Positions 1 through 10,960 of a DNA stretch of 64,000 bases are shown in pieces. Under the pieces are notes generated by a model that worked only from the letters and a program-made list of their open reading frames with translations, ran no database searches and was not told the DNA's origin. Origin of the DNA: Sitta carolinensis (lineage: Eukaryota > Chordata > Aves > Passeriformes > Sittidae); NCBI GenBank assembly GCA_032173965.1, contig CM063283.1, positions 35,689,743 to 35,753,742 of the forward strand, written 5' to 3'. How positions within the stretch are numbered: the first letter of the stretch is position 1; each line of letters starts with the position of its first letter. Made by a program: the position numbers and the translations under genes.

Positions 1-183
1 ACTGAAGACAATGTTAATTTCTAAAGTGGCTGTAGAATTATTTTGGGGTTGTTAAGAAGGAGTTAAAATATTTTAAACATCTGAATTTGAAAAAAAATTA
101 ATCCCACACTCATGATGCAATTGCCAATCATCATAATAACATCCAGATTTTTGTAGACTGGAATGCTCTTTATATAGGACATC
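1..183. other. Unannotated non-coding sequence
   Basis: AT-rich sequence with no convincing reading frame and no repeat that I can name. It runs into the SINE relic that follows. Confidence 0.6.
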
Positions 184-295
184 AGTATTGTTAGCCCTGA
201 TTAAGCTGAGGGACCCAGGGTGGAGCAAAGGAACTGGCCCAGCATCACTCAAGCAGTGGTGGAAGTGACAAGAACAAAGTCCAGATCCCCTTCAT
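184..295 (-). repeat. MIR-like ancient SINE relic
   Basis: The plus strand reads as a degraded reverse complement of the MIR core and flank. It has a 'gctgaggg' block, then 'aactggcccagcatcact', then 'agtggtggaagtgac', then 'aaagtccagat'. These correspond in order to the MIR reverse-complement blocks for 'actgaggc', 'acttgcccaaggtcac', 'agtggcagagc' and 'gaacccagg'. A second short piece at 332-365 ('attatcctcatttt' followed by 'agaaactg') resembles the neighbouring part of the same consensus and may be another partial copy. The match is from memory of the consensus and the divergence is high, as expected for a relic predating the bird radiation. Confidence 0.45.
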
Positions 296-372
296 CCCAA
301 CACAGTGAACTTTACTGAGGCCATTAAACATCATTATCCTCATTTTGTGAAGGGCAGAAACTGACCCTAAGC

Positions 373-3300
373 AGAATGGAAAAGCATGGGACCTCTGTCC
401 TAGCTTAAATCCCAAAACAGGATGTCTCACCTGGGGCATCACCTTCCCAGCTCAGTCTTTGGGCATTCTTCCATTTCTTGTACTGTTTTTTCTCTTGATT
501 TCTACACAGTCTGTTCAGGCATTCGTAAAAAAAAACAAAAAAAAAAACAAAATACCCCAAAAAACCACAACCCTTGGTTTTCTTTTCTAAATTCCAACCA
601 GACCATTATGCTGAGCTGAATATTGCTGAATTGAAGCAAGTCCAACTGCAGTGGCCTTGCCATAGGCACACCCTAATTAACAGCAAAAATTTCCATATGT
701 TCCACCTTTCACACAGACGTGACTGTTCTGTGACCCAAATGCTCTCATTTGTCTTGTATAAGAGTGTTTTCACACTGGGGGCCACTTGGACTTGTGTCAT
801 TGCCTACATCTGCTTACCTTTCAGGTGGATTTATCCTTTTCTGTCAAGCCTCTGGTCACTTTCAAAAGCATTTAGAAGCTGCTTTCAAAGGCTTGCTTCA
901 CCAAGTATTTTTAACCCCACTGCCTGTTTCTTTTTGCTTCATCTCACTGTAAAGTTATGATGTTGGATTTGTGACACGACAATTATTTAGATGGTGACAG
1001 AGTGGCATCATGAAGAAGAATTATGGTGACTTCACTGAATAATCAAGTAGACATAGCCCAGTTCTGGGTAGAGAAAGTTCTTTTTTAAGAAAACATGAAT
1101 ATCTTCAAAACAATGGGAGTAAAATGGTTAAAGTCAGCTAGCTAGCTGCATGGACAAATCTTGTTATCTCTCTCCTAGTGAGCAAAGTCTTCCACTGATG
1201 CACAGTAGATTTTTGAGAAACATTCAAATCCTGGAAACTCTCATAGTGTTTGTTGTTTACACTCACACGTTTGGATTTTTTTTTTTTTTTTAACTGGGAC
1301 AGGATTGGTCTTGAAGTCTTTTACATGAGCCTTCCATTGCTGCTATTATAACTATTAGTGTTCTATTGTATGTATGGGGCGAGAGGTGTTCATGGGACTT
1401 TGTTTGAGTAACGAAATAATGAGGGTTTGCCTCCAGATGCTGCCCCGAACCATCTAAACAAAGAAACTGAAGCTTGGGTGAGGCTGGAAATAAACTCTCC
1501 TGTGGTAGTTCTGTTCTTCGAATTTCAGATGCAGGCAGTTAATGATATTTACTATTTGCTCAGTTTTTTTAGCCAGTTTCTCCTTCTTTTGATGACAGCA
1601 CTGCATACCTCTAGTGTGGGAACAGGCTGGAACAGGTGTGGTCCTTTTCCCCTCTCTTTCAGGAAGACATTGTACATTGGGACAGCCTCTGGGATACCCA
1701 TGCTTGTGACGAGATATGGCCTGTACAATATCATAAATAAATAGCCAACAGGAAAGAATAAGACCTGACAGTATTGTTTTTGTAAACATATGCAGTGGAC
1801 AAATCACACCAAAGCAGAAGATTCTTGCAACTGGACTTCTACTGCAGAAATTCATCACTTCTACAGCCCTTATATTCCTGGCCAATAAAAGCCGTTCCTG
1901 CCTTGGAGAAAATTGCTGTGGTATATTTATCTATCTTCCAGGTTCTAGTGATAGCTGTGTCTTAACGGTTTTTGTAGGATGGTATTTTCCAACTCCTCAT
2001 CACATCATTTTGGATTCAGTTGGAAAGAACTGGACATCCAAGCAGGCTGCTATTCTTTAAGGGGGGTATTTAGTCTGTACAAAGGGTCCACCTCCACATT
2101 CACTGCGGGGCCATCAGGGGCTAATGAGGTATTTCATGGGTCTCAAGCCAGCCCTCTGCAACAAGAATGAATTCACTCTGATCCTGTTTGTGTTAAATGT
2201 AATGCAAATACAACATTCAATATTACTCTCCACCTGTCTCTGCACCACCTTTCTTTATTTTTTGCTAACTCCCCAAAGCCTTAATTTGCAGTGCTAGTAT
2301 GAAAAATCTGACAGGAACATGTGACAGCCCTGGCCAATCTCTCCCCTTAGATGTAAGGAAGACAGTTAATAACCTTTTTAGACAGATGAGACAAAGAGCC
2401 TGTACGTATCATCTCTATGTATTAATATGCTACATATGTGGCCCATCTACTGGGTCTGTCTGGGGAAAACACAGGTCTCTAATGTTGCTGTAGGCTGCTA
2501 TTCTCACAGCGCAGCTGAAGAACGTGTTGGTGCCATCTTAGCCAGTTATGTCAGTCACCTGAAACATGTCTGTGCCCCAAACCAGTCAGGCATCCCAGCT
2601 AACACTCTACCATCATTCAAATTTGGATTTTACAAAAGGATATAAAGAGATTCTTCATGTTGCAGATTCTCTTAATTTTCTGTGTGTTTGGGGAAAACCT
2701 CAAATTTTTAATATTTAAAATAGTTATGAATTGCAGCTTTTTTTAAAACTTAAATTTATCACAGATGTTTCATAGGTATATTCTAAGGCATTTTAATGGA
2801 CTCTGTATTCAGTGACTAATCCTGAAAGACCTTTGTAAGACTGCAGAGCTGTGCAGGGTTTAGTCAGCATCAGCCAAAGGGAAGACAGATTCTTGTGAAT
2901 GTAGATCCAAAAAGATTTGGCACTGGTGTCTCTGTGATAAAAATAAGGTAAGATGCCTGTCTCTCAGCCTCCTTTTAGGGTAATACAACACTCAGAGACA
3001 ATCTGGACACAGCACAGAGGTTTAGTATCAGCCTCTCAACTGCTGCAGCAGAGGTGGGACAGGATTGTGCTGGTGCTGTGCCCATCAAATTCCTTTGTCT
3101 TCCTTCTTTCCAAGGATCTGGCAAGAAGTGTGACAGAGTGAAAAAAACATGCTTCATTCAAGGATCACAAAGCCAAACTGCAAGTCAGATTTAGCTGGAT
3201 ATCCAAAAATATTAGCTTACAAATGAGAATGGAAACACTCCCCAAACAGAGTTCAAAATTTTTTGGCAGCCTGGCTTGGCCCAGGGCTGTCAATACCTCG

Positions 3301-3380
3301 GATTAACAGAAATCAATGGGGAGGGTTGTGTCTGTTTCTGCGTGCTGAGCAGTGCACAGCCCACAGGTTTGCTGCAAATC
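373..3380. other. Unannotated non-coding sequence
   Basis: No gene or named repeat recognised. It contains a 16-base T run (1276-1291) and a perfect 14-bp palindrome cagctagctagctg at 1135-1148. The frames of 105 and 143 codons around 1430-1885 overlap on opposite strands, have no domain I recognise and look like chance frames. Confidence 0.6.
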
Positions 3381-3660
3381 CTCCGGAGGCTCAGCTGCCG
3401 AGCCATGGGGCCATGGCATGCAAATCGGTCTCTGGGATCCACTGGCAAGGAGAGGCAAAGCGATGTGCAGTCTGTTATCTTGCCTAAATATCTGTGGCGT
3501 CAACAAACGCTCTATAATGATAACAGTTATTTGATTCCCCCAATTTAATTGTGTGACAAGAACATATTTATTATGCGGCTGCCTGGTTTCTGAGGGCAGT
3601 GCAACAAAAGCCTTGGCATGGCCAGAGGCTCTGTATTTGTCAGCAATTTGCGAGGCTCGC
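3381..3660. promoter_or_regulatory. Candidate conserved non-coding or enhancer segment beside the CpG island
   Basis: This segment directly abuts the CpG island and differs from its surroundings. It has an octamer-like ATGCAAAT (around 3419-3426), a forkhead-like GTCAACAAAC (around 3498-3507), a homeodomain-like AATTTAATTG (around 3542-3551) and intermediate GC with several CpGs. Clustered motifs of this kind are typical of developmental enhancers, but such motifs also occur by chance. Conservation cannot be judged from one sequence, so this is inference from composition and position only. Confidence 0.25.
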
Positions 3661-4160
3661 CCACTGAGTGCTAATTTTGGGAGGGTGTGAGAGAAGTGCC
3701 AGCCGACAGCGTCTTGGTGAAGTGAGCATCAGCGGCGGTGCGCGGGTGCCCCGGTGAGCGCGGCGTGCGGGGCTGCGGGCCTGGGAGAAGGAAACAAAGG
3801 CAGGCAGGAACGCGTTTCCTAACCTGGGAGCGCAGGGAAACCGCTCGCCTGCCCATTCGTCGCACGTGATGGAGGCAGGAGCAGAAGGGAGGTTTTCAAT
3901 CCAACTCAGCTGTCTCCTCCTGGTGCCGGAGAGCGGTTGCCATGGATATCTGCTGATGGGAGGGCACCAGCAGCGCGGCGGCTGGGGGAGCTGTCTGGGG
4001 TGAAGGATGAAGGGGAGGATGCTCACGGGTGTGGGGGGCAGCAGCAGGGATGTTGCCAGTGGCAGGGAAGCTGAAGCGAGTTTGGAATGCGATGAGGCCT
4101 TCCCACGAGCGTGGCATCCCCCCACGGCAGCAGTGATGGCGTGACTCTCAGGCTACCGAG
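3661..4160. promoter_or_regulatory. CpG island (orphan; possible promoter)
   Basis: By hand count, about 33 CpG dinucleotides fall in this stretch, 10 of them in the 60 bases from 3721. GC is about 65 percent over 3721-4140, against roughly 40 percent in the surrounding DNA. The estimated CpG observed/expected ratio is about 0.7, which meets the classical island criteria. It contains a canonical E-box CACGTG at 3863-3868. A splice-donor-like CCG|GTGAGC lies on the plus strand with its GT at 3754-3755. I see no TATA box and no recognisable coding exon; the 161-codon minus-strand frame across it is what GC-rich DNA gives by chance. CpG islands in warm-blooded vertebrates usually mark promoters or developmental regulatory regions, so a first exon or a non-coding transcript start is possible here. 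Confidence 0.6.
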
Positions 4161-7100
4161 TCATGGGATGAATTAGTTGTGCCCCAAGAGCTCAGAGGGT
4201 TATTTCTGAGCCATGCCTTTGTTATTTCTGTGTGTCTGTGTGACTGCATGCAAAATCTGTCTTTGAAGCCCCTAGTTCTGCTCTCTAGCTGCAAGGCGGG
4301 TGCAGAGCTGGCATTGTCCATAAAATTGTCATTGCAGGCCTGTGTCTGCATGTGTGTGTATGTGCAGTGCCATACTGGAGGTTACAGTGTTTGGCTTTTT
4401 TCTCCCTTAAACAAAGAACCAAGTTGCACAACTTTGATTTCATGACCCTGACTGCTAATTTCAAAGGTGGTTTTGGGTAGACAGAAATATTTCTTGTGTG
4501 AATGAAAATGCTGTGATTTCCTGAACCTGTGTATTTCTTGCTCTGCTGCTCACATGCTGCAGTCCCAATCCTCTCCTGTTTTACTGTTGCTCAGGAATGG
4601 TAAATACCCATGTGAAGAATAACAAACTGCACTTATTCTTCTGTTTTGCTGAACTAGCAAGAATGGACTCAAGGTATGCTCTTCTGAAACACTATTTGAT
4701 AATGATATGTGACTAATATTTTTTTACAGCCCTGGTCCTTTCAAGACCTGTACTCATTGTGTTGGCTGCTGCCACAGTAGTTTAATTCAAACCTCCCTGT
4801 TTCAGCTTCATCTCAGCATGAACCTATAAAAATAGGATGGAATTTGCCTGAAATATATGAAACACGTAGGTCTTAACTTGTAGTCATGTCCTCCTCTAAG
4901 TCAGTCCTCATGAAGTGCTGCTAAAGGCTGTGCTTCCTATGGGTAGAAAGCAGCATGGGACACAGAGGTGAGGCCTGAGGAGGCAGTACTGGCCTTAGCT
5001 GACTTGTGACTCATTTAGCTGTGATGTACTGGTGATAAACTTGTCTCGCTGAGGACACAGGATGGATTTATTTTCATTAAATGAAAAGAAATACATACAT
5101 CATTGGTTCTTTATACACTGTGCATGGAAGCACATAAATGAAAATTTATTCCTAGGGGTATGCTCATCTCTAGGCAATATTCCTGTTTCAAGATGCTCAG
5201 GAGCTAAGGTGTGATCCACTGGACATGAATATGCTCAACCTTAGAAACATGAGTAATAGCCACATTCAAGTGTCATCAAAGTCAAGCATTTGCAGGATCA
5301 AAGCTTTAAGGGTGCAGTCTTGTAGAAACACTCCACAGATTCTGATTTGAAGCACAGAAGCATTTGAAAATGGCAATATTTTATGGCTAAGGGTATTTTA
5401 TGATATAAAATACCAGGGCAGCTATTATGTAAAATACTGAAGGCAGCAACTTCCCAGAGAACATGTTTTATGATGGCTTTCTACACAGGTGATTATGGGT
5501 ATTGGTGGATTTTCACTTTTAGAAAGACTTTGAGCTAAGAACAGAATGATTATGGAGATAATGTGTACCTGCATGCACCCTTGGTAAATGCAACATGTGC
5601 CCTAAATGTCACAAGACAAATTAATCCCTGGTGTAATATTGTTAATTGGTAGGGTTGTTGAATGATTATTCCATTATGAATCACTATAAATCCATTCCAG
5701 CAATTGGGCAGATTTTCTTATTTAGAGGAATAAAAGGAGACAGAAATCATGTTTCTAATCAGCTGTCATTGTCTAAGTAATAAGGATAGTAGAGAATCCC
5801 GATTTTCTGTATTTAATAGGAAAGGGTTCTACACAAAGACCAAGAAAAAGGGAGATAATCCATCTGATATGTTAATTTCCTAAAACTACAGACACCAAAG
5901 CTATCAAAAATTCAAGTCCAGAAGTAACTAAAGCCAGATTTAACTGAATGTTAAGAGGGGGAAGCTGATTTTTGAAAGAGTGACGTATATATTGATGTAT
6001 AAAATTTTGGGAATTAAATTCTATCCAAACTGAAATGAATGCACAGCTAGTCTAATTACTTGGGGAAAAAAAAAAAAGCTGCAGCTATTAAAAATAAGGA
6101 AATAAGGCATTTGGGGTAACACATAAAATTACAAGGATTTAAACATAAAATGTGAGTCCTTGGCAGGCAGTGTCCCCATACATCTTGTCAGCATGGGAGG
6201 GGGCCTGGCTTTGACAAGAAATGGAGGTCCACAACTAGGACCTGCTGAAAATTGGGACTCACCTCATATGAGGAATTTCTTTCATGTGCTGTCATTGTGC
6301 ATGGAAAAGCAGATAGAAGATATGGGAAAACTGATTTATGACATAAATTACTAAAATAAGCTTATCACTGTTTTGGAAAATGTCCTTAATCTGGTTCTCA
6401 GACACTTGTCTGTAGGAAAATGACATATTCATCATCACTTTTTACTTCCCTGTAACTTACTTCTCAAACTGATCTACAGGCTCTTGTCCTGCTGCTTTGC
6501 TCATCACTGTGTCGTTTTCCTGCCTATCTCTGCCACATTCTAGCTCTTTGTTCTGTCCATCTACCTTTTGCAGTATTATTTCTTACTGCCCACAGGACAA
6601 CAACAAAAAAAAATTGTTCTGCAGTGATTTAAGAATTTTACATAATTATTAGTCTGAAAGAAAATTTAATATGAAATGTAGACAGAATGGAGATAAAGTC
6701 ATGTTAATCTCTTTGCCATTCTTCATCATCTGAAATGGGCATTCAACTCAAGCAGAACTGTCCTTTCTCAAGTGCAAGGACAAGCTAATGAGCCAAAGAA
6801 ACAAATCATTTAGGTCTTCTTTGAAGAAGCATAGCTTAAGGAGCATAACGTTCCTTATCCAAGAGAACAGACTTATCTAATACAGAAATCAAAGGAGACA
6901 GAGGTAGCCATCAAGTAATCCTTCAGTCCACAAAAGTTATAAGACAATCACATAGATTTTTATTTATAATTTGATCAGATAATGCTGAAAGCTATAGAGA
7001 GCAATTGGACAGAACGATTCACTCTCTCCTCACAGTTCCTAGAGCACAGACTCTGGCAGTGCAGCGTCCTGCCATATCCATAGAGCCAGCTTCTTGAGTA

Positions 7101-10100
7101 AAAGAGAGTACTCAATCATTAGCTGCATGCTGAAACCACAGGAGTGTCTGGGGTGATTTTTGCTGTGAAGGTCAGTTGACTTCAGTCTGGACTCAGAGTA
7201 CTGGGTCATTGTGCTGGAGGAGTAATTCCTCTTGACCTTGATAAAGAGGAAGCTTTTCTCCCTACCCCAGTGCCATTGCATGGGAGTGACACTGAAGGCA
7301 ACAAAGCTGCAGACAAGCAACAATAGCTTTGTAATGGCTGGAAGTTCCCCCAAGGGTTTTCCTCTGTTTTGGTCTTCATGATGAAGCTGGTTTTGAGAAG
7401 GTAAGTTCTTTTTTGGGGACATGTGGCTGCTACAACTTTTACAGTAAACAATGTCAGCATGACATAATAGCAGTATTTTTCTATTTTCTCATTTCGTGAG
7501 AAATGAGTCTGCAGCATGCTATGTTGTAAATGTTGTAACACTGTGGTGTGTCTGTCTGCAAAGCCATGTAGCGATGTGTCTCACAAAAAAACTACACAGG
7601 AGTCATTTCCTTATTTGAGAATTGCTCATGAAAGCTGTAGTTTTGATAAAATGAACACTCACATGCATAATTAAGCAGCTACATGGTGTTGTGTGTCACA
7701 CCAATTTGATGATCAAGATGAAGTGCAGTGATTTTCAAAAGTAATAAGAGAAATATAAACAGGAACAATATAACTATGTACAGCAGGAACAGGATGGAAC
7801 TGACATTACTCTTTATTAGAACAAAGGAATGCCTCTGTAGATCCACAAACAATATGATCTCAATAGTATCTGAACTTGGAAACAGATGTACAGTATATTC
7901 TCTCCAACAGTGAGTTTTTGATTTTCATCTCATCTGCCAGAAAAAAATTACAAACAATGAGAAAGTGGATATGAGGGGAAAGAACCAATGAAAATCCTTT
8001 ATGTCCAAGTGTCTTGACATGACAATATGTTTTCAAAAGCCACATTAGTAGCCAGTCAGTACTCTGAGACCATCTTCATTGAAATACACCAAATCAAAAT
8101 CATTCCTTGTCCAGCTTTAGGTCAAGCTTTGTCATAAGCAATAAAACAGGACTCTACTTGCCAAGTCAAACTTGCAATTTGTTATGGGGTAGCTTTTCAG
8201 GACTCACTGTCACTACAGAGCACTGTTAAATATCTGACCCATGGTCAGGTATGGCCCATGGTAGGCTTTGAACTGGTGCAGAATTACATGTCTAGTGCAT
8301 GGGTGGTATAGAGGTGTGTATTTCTTGCATCACTGAAGTGACAGAAGAGATGGAGAAAGAGAGAAATACATGTCAGTAGATTGGGCCAAGATATCTCTCT
8401 GGTGGCACAACCACATCCCCTCTCTCCCCTCTGCTCATGCCACACTATAATGTCAGAAAATCTGAAGGCTGAAAAGATGAGGGAAATTTGTCTGGAAATG
8501 TCTTGCATACATACAGACACAGATGGTGCAGTTTGAACTGACCAGGAGCACTCAGGAAAAAAAATGAATGTAATGAGGAACTTTTACCCACATGAATCCT
8601 AATTTTTACTTGCTCAGAAATTTGTGTGAAGAGTTAGGCAAAGGTGTTCTTTAGTATTCAAGGAGAATGTCAACCAACAGCACAGGCATTCACCCTTCTG
8701 AGTCTGAAAATTGATTTCTCATGGATTAGCATCAATTTCCCTGTGGATCAAGATATTCCTGGATCCCTGATTCCCTTCTCTTTGCCTGCTGGTGCAGCAC
8801 ACCCAGTGCTGACGGTGAACTGTGTAAATGCTGATATTCAGAGGATGAGCCCTGAAAGCTGGCCAGAAGTGTTTCAGCCAGGTGTGCCTACCTTTCCGCA
8901 GTGTCCTTCTCAATATTAAAAAAAATAAAAATAAAATATTAAAAAATTTAAAGCAATTCTGAGGCCAATCAGGAGAGTTGTCCACTGACGTTTTTGTGAC
9001 TTAGACGATTTATATCTAATTAACACTCTCTAACACAAATCTAGCCTGTCAAACATCATAATTCAGCACTTGTGGGCTCATCTAAGGCTATGCTTAATTT
9101 CTAATAACACTTTTCTTTCTGAATCTCATTTCTGTTTTTTTTTTTTTTATTTTCTTCTTTTGTTTTTATATCATTTTGGTTTTAATATCAGTCAGGGAAT
9201 TTTGAGGCAACTGAAAAGCACTTGGAGCTTTATGATTTTGCGCAGCATTTTTCTTTAAATAATGAAGTCTTGTGTCCAAGGAATGGATAGATGTGTAGAG
9301 CCATAAAAGATGAAAACCTGATTACCTAGTATTTATAACGTTTCACTCCTTTTTATAACGGTTTGTTAAGCTTCCCTCCATTGCATGTATCTGTGCCCCT
9401 GACAGGCACTAGGGCAAAACTTCTATTTGTCCCAACTTCCCGTTCTTCAGCTGTTACAAAGAGGACCATTCTCCTCCACTCCATCACCTTGAGGATGACA
9501 TCCATGTAAGGAAATGTAAAATAATTCACATTGGAGATAAAAGAATGCCTCTTTCCTCATCTGGTCTGTCATACTAGCTAAGTATTTTCCAATGAATTTC
9601 CAGTCTACTTGTAAGCAGTAGGGACTTCAAATATAATTAAAACGCACCACTGATTTAGGAACAACTAGCCTAACTATATGAAAATAATTCTCTCCCAAAT
9701 TTGATGGTGGCCAGCTTTAATATAAGCAATCTCAGCAGCAGCAGCATAACAAATGGCAAGTATCACTGTCTTGTCAGGAGACCTGCACCTGTAAAGGTAG
9801 TTCTCATCTGTCTCTAAGACATATGGAGAGTGTTAATAATAACTAAGCAAGGGTTTTCTTCCATGAACTCCAAGCCAGCATCAGGGATTATACTTCAGAA
9901 TCACATTATTACAGCAGTAGATGATCTATTGCCAACTACCTAAGTACAAGGAAAACTTGCTGCAGCTTGGAAGTGCCCACTAGAGACCAATGCTTCCCTG
10001 CAGCACTTCATCTTTTTTAAACAAGGGATAAATGCATTTCTTTAAGTTCTCACTCCCAGATTTTTCTTTTCAGATTTCTCCCAGTGGGGAGTGGCTCCTG

Positions 10101-10719
10101 CTAAAAAATTGTCTGGGGATTCAGGTCCCTGAACACTTGTATTCTCTGAGATGTGCTGAAGTTTTTAGACAGCCCTGCAGGGGCTCTGGTGCATCCAAAC
10201 TGTAGCTCCTGCTCTTTCTGGTCCCTTCACAAGCAGTTGCTTTCAGCAACTGGTTCAAGGGATAGCACAACAAGGAGACACTACCAACTGCTAAAATTGC
10301 TTCAGAGCCAGAGATGCACAGGAAGCATGTCTGAAAGAGAATCTGTGAAGCTTTTCCAAGCCTTAATCAGGAAGAACAGGTGAAAATTTGTGGGGAAGAG
10401 GGAACAACTTGAAAGAAAAAAAAAACTTAAAAATGGGTTGGACAATTTGGAAATTTTTGTTCCTGATATTTAGGCTTTGTGAGTGTAAATGAACTAATTC
10501 ATAGAATAGTTCTGTTCAACAGCAAACCGCAGCTATATATCTTAAAAACCTGCCCATATTGATAATTTCAAGTCATAGAGGACAATCTAGTGTTCTGCAA
10601 TACAACACTTTCCAGTGAAAAAAAGAAAGGAAATCAGAGAAAAATGCTCAATTATCAATACTCAGCTGTGCTGCGCAAAGATTTCTGTACTCATCATTTC
10701 AAAACCACATCTTCTGGTG
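4161..10719. other. Unannotated non-coding sequence
   Basis: AT-rich, CpG-poor DNA. I recognise no exon, RNA gene or transposon. It contains a 14-base T run at 9135-9148. The 127-codon minus-strand frame at 7039-7422 overlaps another frame on the same strand, matches nothing I know and is treated as chance. Confidence 0.6.
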
Positions 10720-10960
10720 CAATGGAGAGAGCCCCTGGAGATGAAGTTCCTTCCGATCTCCCTCCCTCCGTCCCTGCCTCCCTCCCTCCCACCCATCCAC
10801 AGCTCCTCCCCTCTGGAATGCTCTTGTCCTTTCCCCTGGGGCTGCGTGGCAAAGACGAGGAGGGGGCTGCCCCCGAGCAGGGGTAAGAGCAGGTGTGGTG
10901 GCTGGACACAGGGTGCAGTTACTGCTGTGCTGATGGACTGTACTGGCAGCTGCCGCCATG
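10720..10960. other. GC-rich patch with polypyrimidine tract
   Basis: A local rise in GC contains a run of CTCC/TCCC units at about 10755-10800, so the minus strand carries repeated GGG and GGAG blocks capable of G-quadruplex formation. Only about five CpGs occur in 140 bases, fewer than in the island near 4 kb, so I do not call it a CpG island. Overlapping frames on both strands (71-132 codons) share the low-complexity composition and are not credible proteins. Confidence 0.5.

Noticed and set aside
3640..4125. 161-codon minus-strand frame across the CpG island as a protein gene
   Set aside because: GC-rich DNA has few stop codons. The product is Pro/Arg/Ser-rich with no domain, and overlapping frames on the same strand are also open.
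7039..7422. 127-codon minus-strand frame as a small gene
   Set aside because: No domain, signal peptide or splice context. A second frame overlaps it on the same strand. Consistent with chance.
10153..10383. 76-codon plus-strand frame as an exon
   Set aside because: It opens and closes without splice or transcript signals, and its length is within chance expectation.
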